NCBI GenBank assembly: GCA_947501325.1
Contig: CANMVC010000002.1
Span: forward strand, 62,001-126,000
Length of the DNA: 64,000 nt
Source of the DNA: an uncultured Sphingomonadaceae bacterium
GTDB taxonomy: Bacteria > Pseudomonadota > Alphaproteobacteria > Sphingomonadales > Sphingomonadaceae
Direction: 5' to 3'
In this document: one piece after another, positions 1-11,083 of the stretch
Numbering within the stretch: position 1 is the stretch's first letter
Layout: each line of letters starts with the position of its first letter
Notes under the pieces: model-generated
Databases searched by the model: none
What the model was told of the DNA's origin: nothing
What the model saw: only the letters and a program-made list of their open reading frames with translations
Program-made: the position numbers and the translations under genes

Positions 1-571
1 CCAGCTGTTGTTCGATTGTTTCCAAACCTTCGACAGGTTTTTTGAATTCGCCAAATTGTGCGACCAATTTTTTCTCGACACCTTCGCTGGAATCGAGCCC
101 CAGATTGTTGGTTTGCGCTGATGCCAGTGACAAAGCCGCAGCCCAGCTTTCCATGCGATTGAGCGCAAATTCAGGTATGTTGCTTTTGTCTATCACGGCG
201 TCGAGATCATCGCGCAGCGAAGGTTTTATACGTTGTTCTATCTCCGGCTGATTGGGCGAAATGGCGAGCTTGGAAAATATCCGCGCTGCGTTTTGCGTGT
301 CTTCGAGCCCCAATACCTCGATAATCAGCTTGTCCGAACTTTTGAGGGCCTTGTCGATAAGCGGCGTACGCCAATTCACATCTTTCGGTAATATGTGAAT
401 GGTGCCGAAAAGATAAGCCTCACCAACCTGCTCAGGCTTTGTGCCGGTTACTTTCCAGAGCGCCGGCTTGCCGTCTTTCATTGTGTTTAACTGTACAGGT
501 TCCTGCGCATTCGAGCATGCCGCCAGACAGACAGTGGCAATCAGCGTCAATAAGGTTTGAATAAATTTCAT
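1..571 (-). CDS. TraB/GumN family lipoprotein, partial (C-terminus beyond left edge)
   Basis: The frame is open from an ATG at 571 to the window edge, so only the first ~190 residues are seen. The N-terminus is a lipoprotein signal peptide with lipobox LAAC (Cys19). The TraB/GumN signature GTIHILP follows at residues 56-62. It is a paralogue of the next gene (same strand, 55 bp away), sharing the lipobox, the FGT(I/V)HIL motif and the order of conserved blocks. An in-frame ATG at 580 is possible, but GGAA lies just before 571. Family members are thought to be metal-dependent proteases of the Tiki/TraB fold; the substrate is unknown. Confidence 0.82.
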   Translation of the reverse strand, partial: MKFIQTLLTLIATVCLAACSNAQEPVQLNTMKDGKPALWKVTGTKPEQVGEAYLFGTIHILPKDVNWRTPLIDKALKSSDKLIIEVLGLEDTQNAARIFSKLAISPNQPEIEQRIKPSLRDDLDAVIDKSNIPEFALNRMESWAAALSLASAQTNNLGLDSSEGVEKKLVAQFGEFKKPVEGLETIEQQL

Positions 572-626
572 AAATTCCATTTGGTCATGATGGCGGCAAA
601 ATGAAAGATGTTAGGCCGGACAATTC

Positions 627-1562
627 CTAATATTCGATCCGCTCAACAGTAAATCCTCGTTTTTTTAACTGTTCCTGCAGGCTGGCTTCGCCCGCTAAAT
701 GGCCCGCGCCGACAGCCATGAAAACGGTGCCCGGTTTGTCCATCCGGTCATCGACCCAAACAGCCCAGTTGGCGTTGCGATTGGAAAGCAACGTTTCGTA
801 AAGTATTTTTTCTTCCAGGCCAGCGTTCATCAATTCTGCAAGCGCGCCAATATTCGCATTGGCCCAATGGGCGACCATATTTTCCATGCCATCTGCCATC
901 TCGCCAATGGTTTCCACATTGAAGTTGAGGAAACGGATTTGGACATCTTCCGGGAGATTGTCGAAAAATCCCAATTGTTGCCGCGGTGTTTCGAGGCCAA
1001 TAATTTTCAAATTTTTGGCCTTGGCGCTGGACGTCAGCGCATCCTCGACGCCGCTATTCGTATCATAGCCACTTTTCATGAGCGGAACCAGCGACATGCT
1101 GACGCTGGCGAACCACGGGTCCAACGGATCAAAGGCGTTGAGCGGCAACTCCAGCGTCGTCATCGCCGCTTCATATTTTACGCGGTCCTCGGGATCGAGC
1201 TTGTCGCGCAGCGGCACGCCGGTCTTGTCTATGGCCAATTCGCTCACGATTTTCATCATTTCGGCGGGTTCGGGCTCAATCATTTCGACAACCAGTTCAT
1301 CGGAACGGTCGAACGCATCTTTGATCGCTTCGTCAAACCAGGTGAGCCCGGGCTTCAGAATATGTACCGTGCCAAACAGATAGATCGTCGTGTCGTCATC
1401 CTTTAACACCCAAAGCGCTGGATCCGGATCATCCGGTATTGTTGCAATTTCAGCGGCGGCAGGCGCCGTATCGCCCGCCGATTGCGGCGGTTCGGGCTGG
1501 CAGGCTGCCAATCCCAGAACAAGTGGCAAGGATAATAGGGGAGAAAACCAGCGACGCATCAT
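627..1562 (-). CDS. TraB/GumN family lipoprotein
   Basis: A 311-residue protein when started at the ATG at 1562; an upstream TTG at 1577 gives five more residues. Lipoprotein signal peptide with LAAC (Cys21), then an Ala/Pro-rich linker. FGTVHILK at residues 63-70 is the N-terminal GxxH motif of the TraB/GumN family, and VGAGHLAG near residue 284 is the C-terminal GxxH motif. Both catalytic-type motifs are intact at the usual family length, so this looks like a functional membrane-anchored periplasmic enzyme. It is followed by the paralogue at 1-571, probably a tandem duplication. It is divergent from the molybdopterin oxidoreductase, with 174 bp between them. Substrate unknown. Confidence 0.85.
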   Translation of the reverse strand: MMRRWFSPLLSLPLVLGLAACQPEPPQSAGDTAPAAAEIATIPDDPDPALWVLKDDDTTIYLFGTVHILKPGLTWFDEAIKDAFDRSDELVVEMIEPEPAEMMKIVSELAIDKTGVPLRDKLDPEDRVKYEAAMTTLELPLNAFDPLDPWFASVSMSLVPLMKSGYDTNSGVEDALTSSAKAKNLKIIGLETPRQQLGFFDNLPEDVQIRFLNFNVETIGEMADGMENMVAHWANANIGALAELMNAGLEEKILYETLLSNRNANWAVWVDDRMDKPGTVFMAVGAGHLAGEASLQEQLKKRGFTVERIEY

Positions 1563-1736
1563 GGGTATAAATTCCAATTTCTTTGAAAGACCGGGGGCTT
1601 GATAAGTTGCGAACGTTAATTGACTATTTATGCCGGAAATCCCAGCAATTTTTCAATATTGAAATAATTTTCCCTCCCGGCGGTAGTCACTGCTTTGTCA
1701 CTCTGCTAATTGATCAGTTAAATTAGGAGAGACCCG

Positions 1737-3836
1737 ATGAGCCAGATTCACGCCCGCACCTGCCATATCTGTGAAGCCAATTGCGGCGTTTTGGTTGAAG
1801 TCGAAGGGCGCGAGATACTCTCGATCAAGGGCAATCCCGACCACGTCCTGAGTCGCGGTCATATCTGCCCGAAGGCAACCGCCATTGCGGATTTGCAGGA
1901 CGATCCGGATCGGCTCCACAAACCCGTCAAAAAAGTGAACGGCGAGTGGCAGGAAATTGGCTGGGAAACGGCCTTTCAGGAAATTGCCGCGAAGCTCAAG
2001 GACCTGAAAGAAGCAGGAGCCAAGCCCGCCATGTATATGGGCAATCCCAGCGCGCATGATTATGGTATCTCGACACAGATCAGCACGCTGCGCCGGGCAA
2101 TGGGCCTGAAAAATATCTATTCAGCCTCGACACTGGACCAGATCCCGCATCACGTGGTGCAATATCATATGTATGGCCATGTTAGTCTGGCGGCCGTGCC
2201 GGATATTGATCGCTGCCAGTATCTGGTCATAGTCGGCGGCAATCCAGTGGCTTCCAACGGCAGTATCTGGACAGTGCCGGACTTCAAGAAGCGCGTGAAG
2301 GAAATGCAGGCGCGTGATGGCAAGATGGTCGTTATCGATCCGCGCCGGACCGAAACCGCGAAACTGGCCGATGCGCATCATTTCGTAAAGCCCGGAACCG
2401 ATACGGCCTTGTTTATCGGCATTTTGAAAGCGGTCTTTGACGATGGTCATGCCGATATTTCTCGTCTGGACGCCATTATGGATGATAGCTGGGGCGCGAT
2501 TGAGCCAGCGATTGCCGGCTTTGACATGGCGCAGCTGTCCGCCCATTGCGGGATAGCGGTGGACGATATGCGGGAAATCGCCGCGCAACTGGGGGCCGAT
2601 CAACCGGCTGCGATATATGGCCGCATGGGTGTTTCTGTTTGTGAATTTGGTACATTGAACCAATGGCTGATTCAGGTGATCAACATCGCAACGGGCAATC
2701 TCGACCGCGAAGGCGGTACGATGGTGCCGGAGCCGGCGCTCGATACGATCAATCTGGTGGGCAGGGGTTCTATTCGGAAAACCCAGACCGCACGCGGTGA
2801 AATGCCGGTCGTGATGGGCGAGTTGCCGACGATCACCTTTGCCGAGGAAATGCTGCGGGACGATGACGAGCGTATCCGCTCTTTATTCGTTGTTACCGGC
2901 AATCCTGTCCTGTCCGCCCCTGATGGCGCCAGACTGGACCGGGCGCTGGAAAAGCTCGACCTGATGGTGTCATTCGACATGTATGTCACCGAAACGAGCC
3001 GCCACGCCGACTATATTCTCCCGCCATGTGGTCCGCTCGAAAAAGACCATTATCCGTTCTTTTTCGGACCTCTGGCCGTGCGCAACTATGCCAGCTATTC
3101 GCCTGCGATCTTCGATATTCGTGATGGTGAAAAGGCCGATTGGGAAATTATTGCCGAATTGGCGCGCGAAATACTGGCGACGGACGGGCAGGATGTGCCC
3201 AATATCCGCGAGCCGCGCGATGTGCTCGACAATATGCTGCAAAGCTCGCCAGCTGGCCTGACTTTGGCAGAGGTAGAGGCGGCGCCGAACGGGATTGATC
3301 TCGGGCCCTTGCGCCCCTGCATGGCGGACCGGCTGATGACGGAAGACAAGTTGATCCAGTGCGCGCATCCCGATTTTCTGGCCGAGTTAAAGCGATTTGC
3401 GCAGTCTCTGGCCGAAACGCGCCCCGACGTGCTGCGGCTCATTGGTCGCCGTCATGTGCGGAGCAACAATAGCTGGCTGCACAACAGCAAGCGTCTGCTC
3501 AAGGGGCCTGAACGCTGCACATTGATGATCCATCCTGATGATGCCGCCGGGCGCGGATTGGCGGATGGCGACATGGCCACAGTTGAAAGCCGGGTGAACA
3601 GCGTTGAGATTGTCGTCGAGGTCACCGATGACGTCATGCCCGGTGTGGTGTCGATCCCCCATGGCTTCGGTCATGGCCGTAAAGGGGTGGGGCTGTCCGT
3701 CGCTGCCTCAAAACCGGGGGTCTCGATAAACGATTTGACCGATCCGACCAATTTTGATCCCCTGTCGGGCAATGCCGTGCTCAACGCTACGCCCGTAACG
3801 GTTGCGCCGGTACGCGAATTGGAAGCGGCGGAGTAG
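1737..3836 (+). CDS. Molybdopterin-dependent oxidoreductase with N-terminal [4Fe-4S] site
   Basis: A 699-aa protein of the DMSO-reductase/formate-dehydrogenase superfamily. Cys9, Cys12, Cys16 and Cys44 form the Cx2Cx3Cx27C motif for one [4Fe-4S] cluster. The molybdopterin domain follows (for example VIDPRRTETAKLAD), and the C-terminal ~110 residues are the molydopterin-dinucleotide-binding barrel (VESRVNSVEIVVEV). There is no Tat signal, so it is probably cytoplasmic. AGGAG precedes the ATG by 7 bases. No electron-transfer subunit, FdhD or cofactor gene is adjacent, so the redox partner and substrate cannot be named. Assimilatory nitrate reductase-like and formate dehydrogenase-like proteins are the nearest relatives by organisation. 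Confidence 0.85.
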   Translation: MSQIHARTCHICEANCGVLVEVEGREILSIKGNPDHVLSRGHICPKATAIADLQDDPDRLHKPVKKVNGEWQEIGWETAFQEIAAKLKDLKEAGAKPAMYMGNPSAHDYGISTQISTLRRAMGLKNIYSASTLDQIPHHVVQYHMYGHVSLAAVPDIDRCQYLVIVGGNPVASNGSIWTVPDFKKRVKEMQARDGKMVVIDPRRTETAKLADAHHFVKPGTDTALFIGILKAVFDDGHADISRLDAIMDDSWGAIEPAIAGFDMAQLSAHCGIAVDDMREIAAQLGADQPAAIYGRMGVSVCEFGTLNQWLIQVINIATGNLDREGGTMVPEPALDTINLVGRGSIRKTQTARGEMPVVMGELPTITFAEEMLRDDDERIRSLFVVTGNPVLSAPDGARLDRALEKLDLMVSFDMYVTETSRHADYILPPCGPLEKDHYPFFFGPLAVRNYASYSPAIFDIRDGEKADWEIIAELAREILATDGQDVPNIREPRDVLDNMLQSSPAGLTLAEVEAAPNGIDLGPLRPCMADRLMTEDKLIQCAHPDFLAELKRFAQSLAETRPDVLRLIGRRHVRSNNSWLHNSKRLLKGPERCTLMIHPDDAAGRGLADGDMATVESRVNSVEIVVEVTDDVMPGVVSIPHGFGHGRKGVGLSVAASKPGVSINDLTDPTNFDPLSGNAVLNATPVTVAPVRELEAAE

Positions 3837-3926
3837 AGCAAAAACGCCAATCACGGCTTGACCCTTTCGGGCGCTTTCGCCAAAGCAAGCGCGAAACTTG
3901 TTGCACTCGCGAAGAAAGCTATCACC

Positions 3927-4799
3927 TTGACCGACCAGAAGCCTCTCAGCTTCCAGCAGATCATCCTGAAACTCCACGATTATTGGAGTGATCAGGGCTG
4001 TGCAATCCTGCAGCCCTATGACATGGAAATGGGCGCCGGTACGTTCCACACAGCGACCACCCTGCGCGCGCTGGGTCCCGATCCGTGGAATGCCGCTTTT
4101 GTGCAGCCTTGCCGCCGGCCCACCGATGGCCGCTATGGCGAAAATCCCAACCGGCTGCAGCATTATTACCAATATCAGGTGATCCTCAAGCCTTCGCCGC
4201 CGGATATCCAGCAGCTCTATCTCGACAGCCTGACCGCCATCGGCATTGATCCGATGCTCCACGACATTCGCTTTGTCGAGGATGACTGGGAAAGCCCGAC
4301 TTTGGGCGCCTGGGGTTTGGGCTGGGAAGTCTGGTGCGATGGCATGGAGGTGACGCAGTTCACTTATTTCCAGCAAATGGGCGGTTTTGACTGCAAGCCG
4401 GTGGCTGGCGAACTGACCTACGGGCTCGAACGGCTCGCCATGTATATTCAGGGCGTCGATAGCATCTACGATCTGGATTATAATGGGAATGGAGTCAGTT
4501 ACGGCGATATCTTCCTGGATAATGAGAAGCAGATGTCGGAATGGAATTTCGAGGTTGCGAATACCGAAACGCTGTTTGATCTGTTCAAGAAAGCCACAGC
4601 GGAATGCGAGAATTGCCTCGAAGCAAAGCTCCCCATTCCGGCCTATGAACAAGCGATCAAGGCGAGCCATGTGTTCAACCTGCTGCAGGCGCGCGGCGTG
4701 ATCAGCGTGCAGGAACGGGCCAGCTATATGGGTCAGGTCCGCGATCTCGCCAAAGGCAGCTGTGAGGCCTACATGGTCAAGAATGGATGGGACGCATGA
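3927..4799 (+). CDS. glyQ: Glycine--tRNA ligase alpha subunit
   Basis: Alpha subunit of the alpha2beta2 bacterial glycyl-tRNA synthetase, carrying the class-II catalytic core that makes glycyl-adenylate. Diagnostic blocks are [39 protein letters not shown] and [19 protein letters not shown]. The open frame extends to a TTG at 3858 (313 aa). I chose the TTG at 3927 because it gives 290 aa and an N-terminus that leads directly into the conserved [13 protein letters not shown]; the extra 23 residues look like untranslated leader. No ATG start is available. glyS follows after a 127-bp spacer holding a palindromic repeat. Confidence 0.93.
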   Translation: MTDQKPLSFQQIILKLHDYWSDQGCAILQPYDMEMGAGTFHTATTLRALGPDPWNAAFVQPCRRPTDGRYGENPNRLQHYYQYQVILKPSPPDIQQLYLDSLTAIGIDPMLHDIRFVEDDWESPTLGAWGLGWEVWCDGMEVTQFTYFQQMGGFDCKPVAGELTYGLERLAMYIQGVDSIYDLDYNGNGVSYGDIFLDNEKQMSEWNFEVANTETLFDLFKKATAECENCLEAKLPIPAYEQAIKASHVFNLLQARGVISVQERASYMGQVRDLAKGSCEAYMVKNGWDA

Positions 4800-4814
4800 G
4801 GCGCTTCAGAATCC

Positions 4815-4903
4815 GTCACCCTGAACTTGTTTCAGGGTCTATTTGTCAACTTGAAACAGGTTCAGCAGACGCGCGATGGATCCTGAAACAAGTTCAGGAT
4901 GAC
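4815..4903. repeat. Palindromic intergenic repeat, family P3 (copy 1)
   Basis: Inverted arms GTCACCCTGAACTTGTTTCA and its near complement (TGAAACAAGTTCAGGATGAC on the same strand) bracket a shorter internal pair (CAACTTGAAACAGGTTCAG). The unit can fold into a long hairpin between glyQ and glyS. A second copy lies at 30263-30336. Confidence 0.8.
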
Positions 4904-4926
4904 AAGTTAGTGGGAGGAGTGGCATA

Positions 4927-7299
4927 ATGGCTGATTTCCTGCTCGAACTGCTCTCCGAAGAAATCCCCGCCCGCATGCAGGCGAAAGCCCGTGCCGATCT
5001 GGAACGGCTATTTGCCGCGCAATTGAATGATGCCGGCCTGAAAGCCGCGGATATCACCGTTTACTCGACGCCAAGACGGCTTGCGCTGATCGCAAAGGAT
5101 CTGCCCGACCAGACCGAAGCGGTGAGCGAAGAAGCCAAGGGGCCACCGGAAGGTGCGCCGGATCAAGCGGTTGACGGGTTCTGCCGCAAAAATGGCGTGA
5201 CCCGCGATCAGCTCGAGGTACGTGACGTCAAGGGTCGGGCAACCTATTTTGCGGTGATCAACAAGCCGGGCCGAGCAACCAGTGATGTGCTGGCCGAAGC
5301 GATTCCGGCGATCATCAAGGCCTTCCCATGGCCCAAATCCATGCGTTGGGGCGATGCGAGCCTTTCGACCGAAAGCCTGCGCTGGGTGCGGCCTTTGTCT
5401 GGCATTGTTGCGATATTGGGCGATGATCTGGTGGAATGCGAAATTGACGGCGTGACGTCAGGCTATGAAACCGTCGGTCACCGCTTTCATCATGAGGGTA
5501 TGATAACCATCGGTAATGCCGGTGATTATGCAGAAAAGCTGCGCGCTTGCCATGTATTGGTAGATCACTCGGAACGCGAAGCGATTGTCCGCGAAGGGGC
5601 CGTCAAGGCGGCATCGGACGGCGGACTGGAGCTGGTAACAGACGAAGGTCTGGTGATCGAAAATGCCGGTCTGACCGAATGGCCTGTGCCTTTGCTGGGC
5701 GGTTTTGATCCGGCCTTTCTGGATGTACCGGAAGAGGTGATTCAGCTCACCGCCCGGGTGAACCAAAAATATTTCATTTGCCGCGATAAATCCGGTAAAC
5801 TGGCCCCAAATTTCATCTGCACCGCCAATATTGACGCCACCGACGGCGGCAAGGCAATTGTAGCGGGCAATGAAAAAGTATTGGCGGCAAGGCTGTCCGA
5901 CGCCAAATTCTTCTGGGAATTGGACCAGAAGACACCGTTGGAAGAGCATGCCAAGAAATTGAGCAACATTGTGTTCCATGAAAAACTGGGAACGGTTGCC
6001 GACAAGGTAGAGCGTGTGGCCAAGTTGGCCGAGTGGTTGGTTTCTTTAGAAGGGAATGGTTTTTACCAGTCCAGCCCCGGCGATGCACTTCGTGGTGAAG
6101 TGATTGAGGCCGCACGTCTCTGCAAAGCCGATCTCGTCACCGAAATGGTCGGCGAGTTTCCCGACCTACAAGGTCTGATGGGCGGCTATTATGCAGAGAA
6201 ACAAGGCAAGTCAGAGGCGGTCGCAAACGCGATCCGTGACCATTACAAGCCGGTCGGGCAGGGTGACGAGGTGCCCACCGACCCGGTGACGGTGGCGGTG
6301 AGTTTGGCGGATAAGCTGGATACGATCGGAGCGTTTTTTGCTATAAGAGAACTACCGACCGGTAGCAGTGATCCATTTGCTTTGCGCCGCGCTGCAGTTG
6401 GAGTGATTCGGGTTATTTTGCACTCCAAGCTCCGTATTCCGCTTCGCCCAATTCTTGAATCTGTTAATATCGAATGTTCTTCCGCTTTCAGCAAATGGAG
6501 CACGCAGTTGAGCGAAGAGCAATATCGGAATCATGGTGGTGCGGGTTATTTTTCCTCTTTTGGGGAATGGTCCCCTCAAGCAGCTGATCGCGCAATTGAT
6601 TTTATTTTTGACCGCCTCAAAGTCCAACAACGCGAGGCTGGCGTCCGTCACGACCTGATCGACGCGGTCTTCGCTCTCGGTAGAGAGGATGACCTGGTCC
6701 GCCTGCTCGCCCGGGTGAACGCCTTGCAGGCTTTTGTCGAAACACCGGACGGTGACAACCTTCTCGCCGGTTACAAGCGCGCCGCCAATATTCTGAAGAA
6801 GGAAAGTGCTCCGGGCGCAGACCCGGAGCCCAGGGTGGAGGGCGCGACAGCTACCCTGGGCTCCGCATCAAGTGCGGAGCACGGCGGCGCAAAAACCCGC
6901 CCCGACAGCGCTCCGGGTGCGGTCGGGTCTGGAGAAAGCAGTGCACCTGCGCAGGCAGGTGCCCACCTCCCGTCTGACACTTCAGACGCGCCCTCAGGAG
7001 ATGGCCCCCTGCCTTCGCAGGGGAACAAAGGCCTTTCCTACACGCCCGAAAAAGCCGAAAAGGCACTGATTGACGCGCTGGATGCAGCGCAGCCGGACGT
7101 GACCGCCGCCATTGAAGCGGAAGAGTTTGAAAAAGCGATGACCGCGCTGGCCAATTTGCGTGCGCCGATTGACCAGTTTTTTGAGGATGTGACGGTGAAT
7201 GACAGCGATGCGGACAAACGGGAGGCGCGGCTTGCTCTGCTGGCCCGTTTTCGCGCGGCGGTGCATCAGGTCGCTGATTTTTCCAAGATTGAGGGATGA
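4927..7299 (+). CDS. glyS: Glycine--tRNA ligase beta subunit with repeat-derived in-frame insert
   Basis: Beta subunit of glycyl-tRNA synthetase, needed for tRNA-Gly binding. Conserved blocks include FLLELLSEEIPARM at the start, an HD-like and B3/B4-like middle, DPVTVAVSLADKLDTIGAFF, and a C-terminal DALR-type anticodon-binding region (LANLRAPIDQFFEDVTVND). At 790 aa it is about 90-100 residues longer than usual. The excess sits at residues ~628-710, where the DNA is two palindromic repeats (6808-6882, 6941-7025) read through without a stop. The translated block is rich in Ser, Pro, Gly and Ala and resembles no enzyme domain. The frame is intact on both sides, so the protein is probably functional with a disordered loop. 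Confidence 0.93.
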   Translation: MADFLLELLSEEIPARMQAKARADLERLFAAQLNDAGLKAADITVYSTPRRLALIAKDLPDQTEAVSEEAKGPPEGAPDQAVDGFCRKNGVTRDQLEVRDVKGRATYFAVINKPGRATSDVLAEAIPAIIKAFPWPKSMRWGDASLSTESLRWVRPLSGIVAILGDDLVECEIDGVTSGYETVGHRFHHEGMITIGNAGDYAEKLRACHVLVDHSEREAIVREGAVKAASDGGLELVTDEGLVIENAGLTEWPVPLLGGFDPAFLDVPEEVIQLTARVNQKYFICRDKSGKLAPNFICTANIDATDGGKAIVAGNEKVLAARLSDAKFFWELDQKTPLEEHAKKLSNIVFHEKLGTVADKVERVAKLAEWLVSLEGNGFYQSSPGDALRGEVIEAARLCKADLVTEMVGEFPDLQGLMGGYYAEKQGKSEAVANAIRDHYKPVGQGDEVPTDPVTVAVSLADKLDTIGAFFAIRELPTGSSDPFALRRAAVGVIRVILHSKLRIPLRPILESVNIECSSAFSKWSTQLSEEQYRNHGGAGYFSSFGEWSPQAADRAIDFIFDRLKVQQREAGVRHDLIDAVFALGREDDLVRLLARVNALQAFVETPDGDNLLAGYKRAANILKKESAPGADPEPRVEGATATLGSASSAEHGGAKTRPDSAPGAVGSGESSAPAQAGAHLPSDTSDAPSGDGPLPSQGNKGLSYTPEKAEKALIDALDAAQPDVTAAIEAEEFEKAMTALANLRAPIDQFFEDVTVNDSDADKREARLALLARFRAAVHQVADFSKIEG
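6808..6882. repeat. Palindromic repeat, family P1, inside glyS
   Basis: The arms share the core GGAGCCCAGG / CCTGGGCTCC, with the 3' end CTCCGCATCAAGTGCGGAGC and the central text GGGCGCGACAGC. These match the intergenic copy at 7372-7448 (centre GGGCGTGACAGC). It is translated in frame as part of GlyS. Confidence 0.78.
6941..7025. repeat. Palindromic repeat, family P2, inside glyS
   Basis: Starts with ACCTGCGCAGGCAGGT, itself a small palindrome. The centre is GTCTGACACTTCAGAC and the end is CCCCTGCCTTCGCAGGGG. This is the layout of a common sphingomonad intergenic repeat, here read in frame through GlyS (peptide APAQAGAHLPS). Confidence 0.7.
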
Positions 7300-7315
7300 T
7301 GTGATTGCCGATCGA

Positions 7316-7341
7316 CACCCTGTGAATTGTGTGAACTTTGG
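7316..7341 (+). repeat. Short interspersed element A, copy 1
   Basis: Contains CACCCTGTGAATTGTGTGAA followed by CTTTGG. The same text recurs at 7475-7501 on this strand and three times in inverse orientation at 14350-14668. It lies just after the glyS stop. Confidence 0.8.
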
Positions 7342-7371
7342 AAGAGGCAACGCGCATGTTTCAGAACATTT

Positions 7372-7448
7372 GTGCTCCGCACTTGATGCGGAGCCCAGGA
7401 TAAACGGGCGTGACAGCCATCCTAGGCTCCGCATCAAGTGCGGAGCAC
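7372..7448. repeat. Palindromic repeat, family P1, glyS-ppdK spacer
   Basis: A near-perfect inverted repeat: GTGCTCCGCACTTGATGCGG on the left answers CCGCATCAAGTGCGGAGCAC on the right. It is enclosed by two direct copies of element A. Confidence 0.85.
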
Positions 7449-7474
7449 AGGTTCTGGCAGATTTAAGCGAAATA

Positions 7475-7501
7475 CACCCTGTGATGTGTGTGAACTTTGG
7501 G
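7475..7501 (+). repeat. Short interspersed element A, copy 2
   Basis: CACCCTGTGATGTGTGTGAA followed by CTTTGGG. It is a direct repeat of 7316-7341 and ends 28 bp before the ppdK start codon. Confidence 0.8.
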
Positions 7502-7529
7502 CCGATAAATTTCGGAGATAGAACATAAT

Positions 7530-10211
<2,682 letters not shown>

Positions 10212-10272
10212 AAAAACATATAAAATGGCTTGCCAGCGCGGACAACTACCCCTATCTGACTGCCTTCAATGC

Positions 10273-10349
10273 GCGCCCATAGCTCAGCTGGATAGAGTAC
10301 TTGACTACGAATCAAGGGGTCGGGAGTTCGAATCTTCCTGGGCGCGCCA
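10273..10349 (+). tRNA. tRNA-Arg (anticodon ACG), CCA encoded
   Basis: Full cloverleaf: acceptor GCGCCCA pairs with TGGGCGC, D arm GCTCAGCTGGATAGAG, anticodon stem CTTGA/TCAAG around loop CTACGAA, T arm GGGAG-TTCGAAT-CTTCC. It is 77 nt including the encoded CCA. The first anticodon base A is expected to be edited to inosine, to read CGU/CGC/CGA. Confidence 0.97.
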
Positions 10350-10457
10350 CTTTCCCCACATTATTGATGATACGGCCTTAGGTGCACTTGCGCTGCTGTG
10401 CGGGGAAGCGTAACTTATCGGCATTATGTATTTATTCCACGCGTAAAGGATTGCCTT

Positions 10458-11078
10458 TTGGCTGACTATTCTGACTCTTTTGAAGATGCTCTTGCTGCCC
10501 GCGAGGCGGCGAAACTTCCTGTGCCGGAGGACGTGCAAGAGGCGGTCAAGACTCTGTTGCGTTGGTCCGGCGAGGATCCGGAGCGAGAAGGTCTGCTTGA
10601 TACTCCCAAGCGTGTAGCCCGGGCATGGAAGGAATATTGCGAGGGCTATCAGGAAAATCCAGCCATACATTTGGCGCGGACGTTCGAAGAAGTCGGCGGC
10701 TATGATGAACTGGTATTGCTCAAGGACATCCCGTTTCACTCGCATTGCGAGCATCATATGGCGCCAATTATTGGCAAGGCGAGCATCGCCTATATGCCGA
10801 CCGATCGGGTGGTCGGTATCTCCAAGCTTGCGCGCGTACTGCATGGCTTTGCACGGCGGCTGCAAGTGCAAGAGCGTCTCACAGCCGAAGTGGCAGAATG
10901 TATCTGGGACAACCTAAAGCCGCATGGCGTCGCCGTCGTCATCGAGGCCAGCCACAGCTGCATGACAGCTCGCGGTGTCCGGACACCGGGCGTAGGAATG
11001 ACCACGAGCCGCCTGTTAGGCTGTTTCCTTGATGATGCGCGAAGCCGCAAGGAAGTAATGAGCTTGATGGGTTACTAG
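10458..11078 (+). CDS. folE: GTP cyclohydrolase I (FolE1)
   Basis: Converts GTP to 7,8-dihydroneopterin triphosphate, the first step of folate biosynthesis. Zinc and active-site residues are in HSHCEHHMAP and SHSCMTARGVR, with the typical C-terminal TSRLLGCFLDD. I chose the TTG at 10458 (206 aa) because AAAGGA ends 7 bases upstream and the protein then starts in the variable leader typical of FolE. The open frame reaches a GTG at 10398, but those 20 residues look non-homologous. It lies 108 bp after tRNA-Arg and converges with the hydroxylase gene, 5 bp apart. Confidence 0.93.
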   Translation: MADYSDSFEDALAAREAAKLPVPEDVQEAVKTLLRWSGEDPEREGLLDTPKRVARAWKEYCEGYQENPAIHLARTFEEVGGYDELVLLKDIPFHSHCEHHMAPIIGKASIAYMPTDRVVGISKLARVLHGFARRLQVQERLTAEVAECIWDNLKPHGVAVVIEASHSCMTARGVRTPGVGMTTSRLLGCFLDDARSRKEVMSLMGY

Positions 11079-11083
11079 CTGGA

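Noticed and set aside
6771-7357. Long antisense frames opposite the 3' end of glyS
   Set aside because: They result from repeat palindromes and codon bias in the opposite strand; no ribosome-binding sites or recognisable domains.
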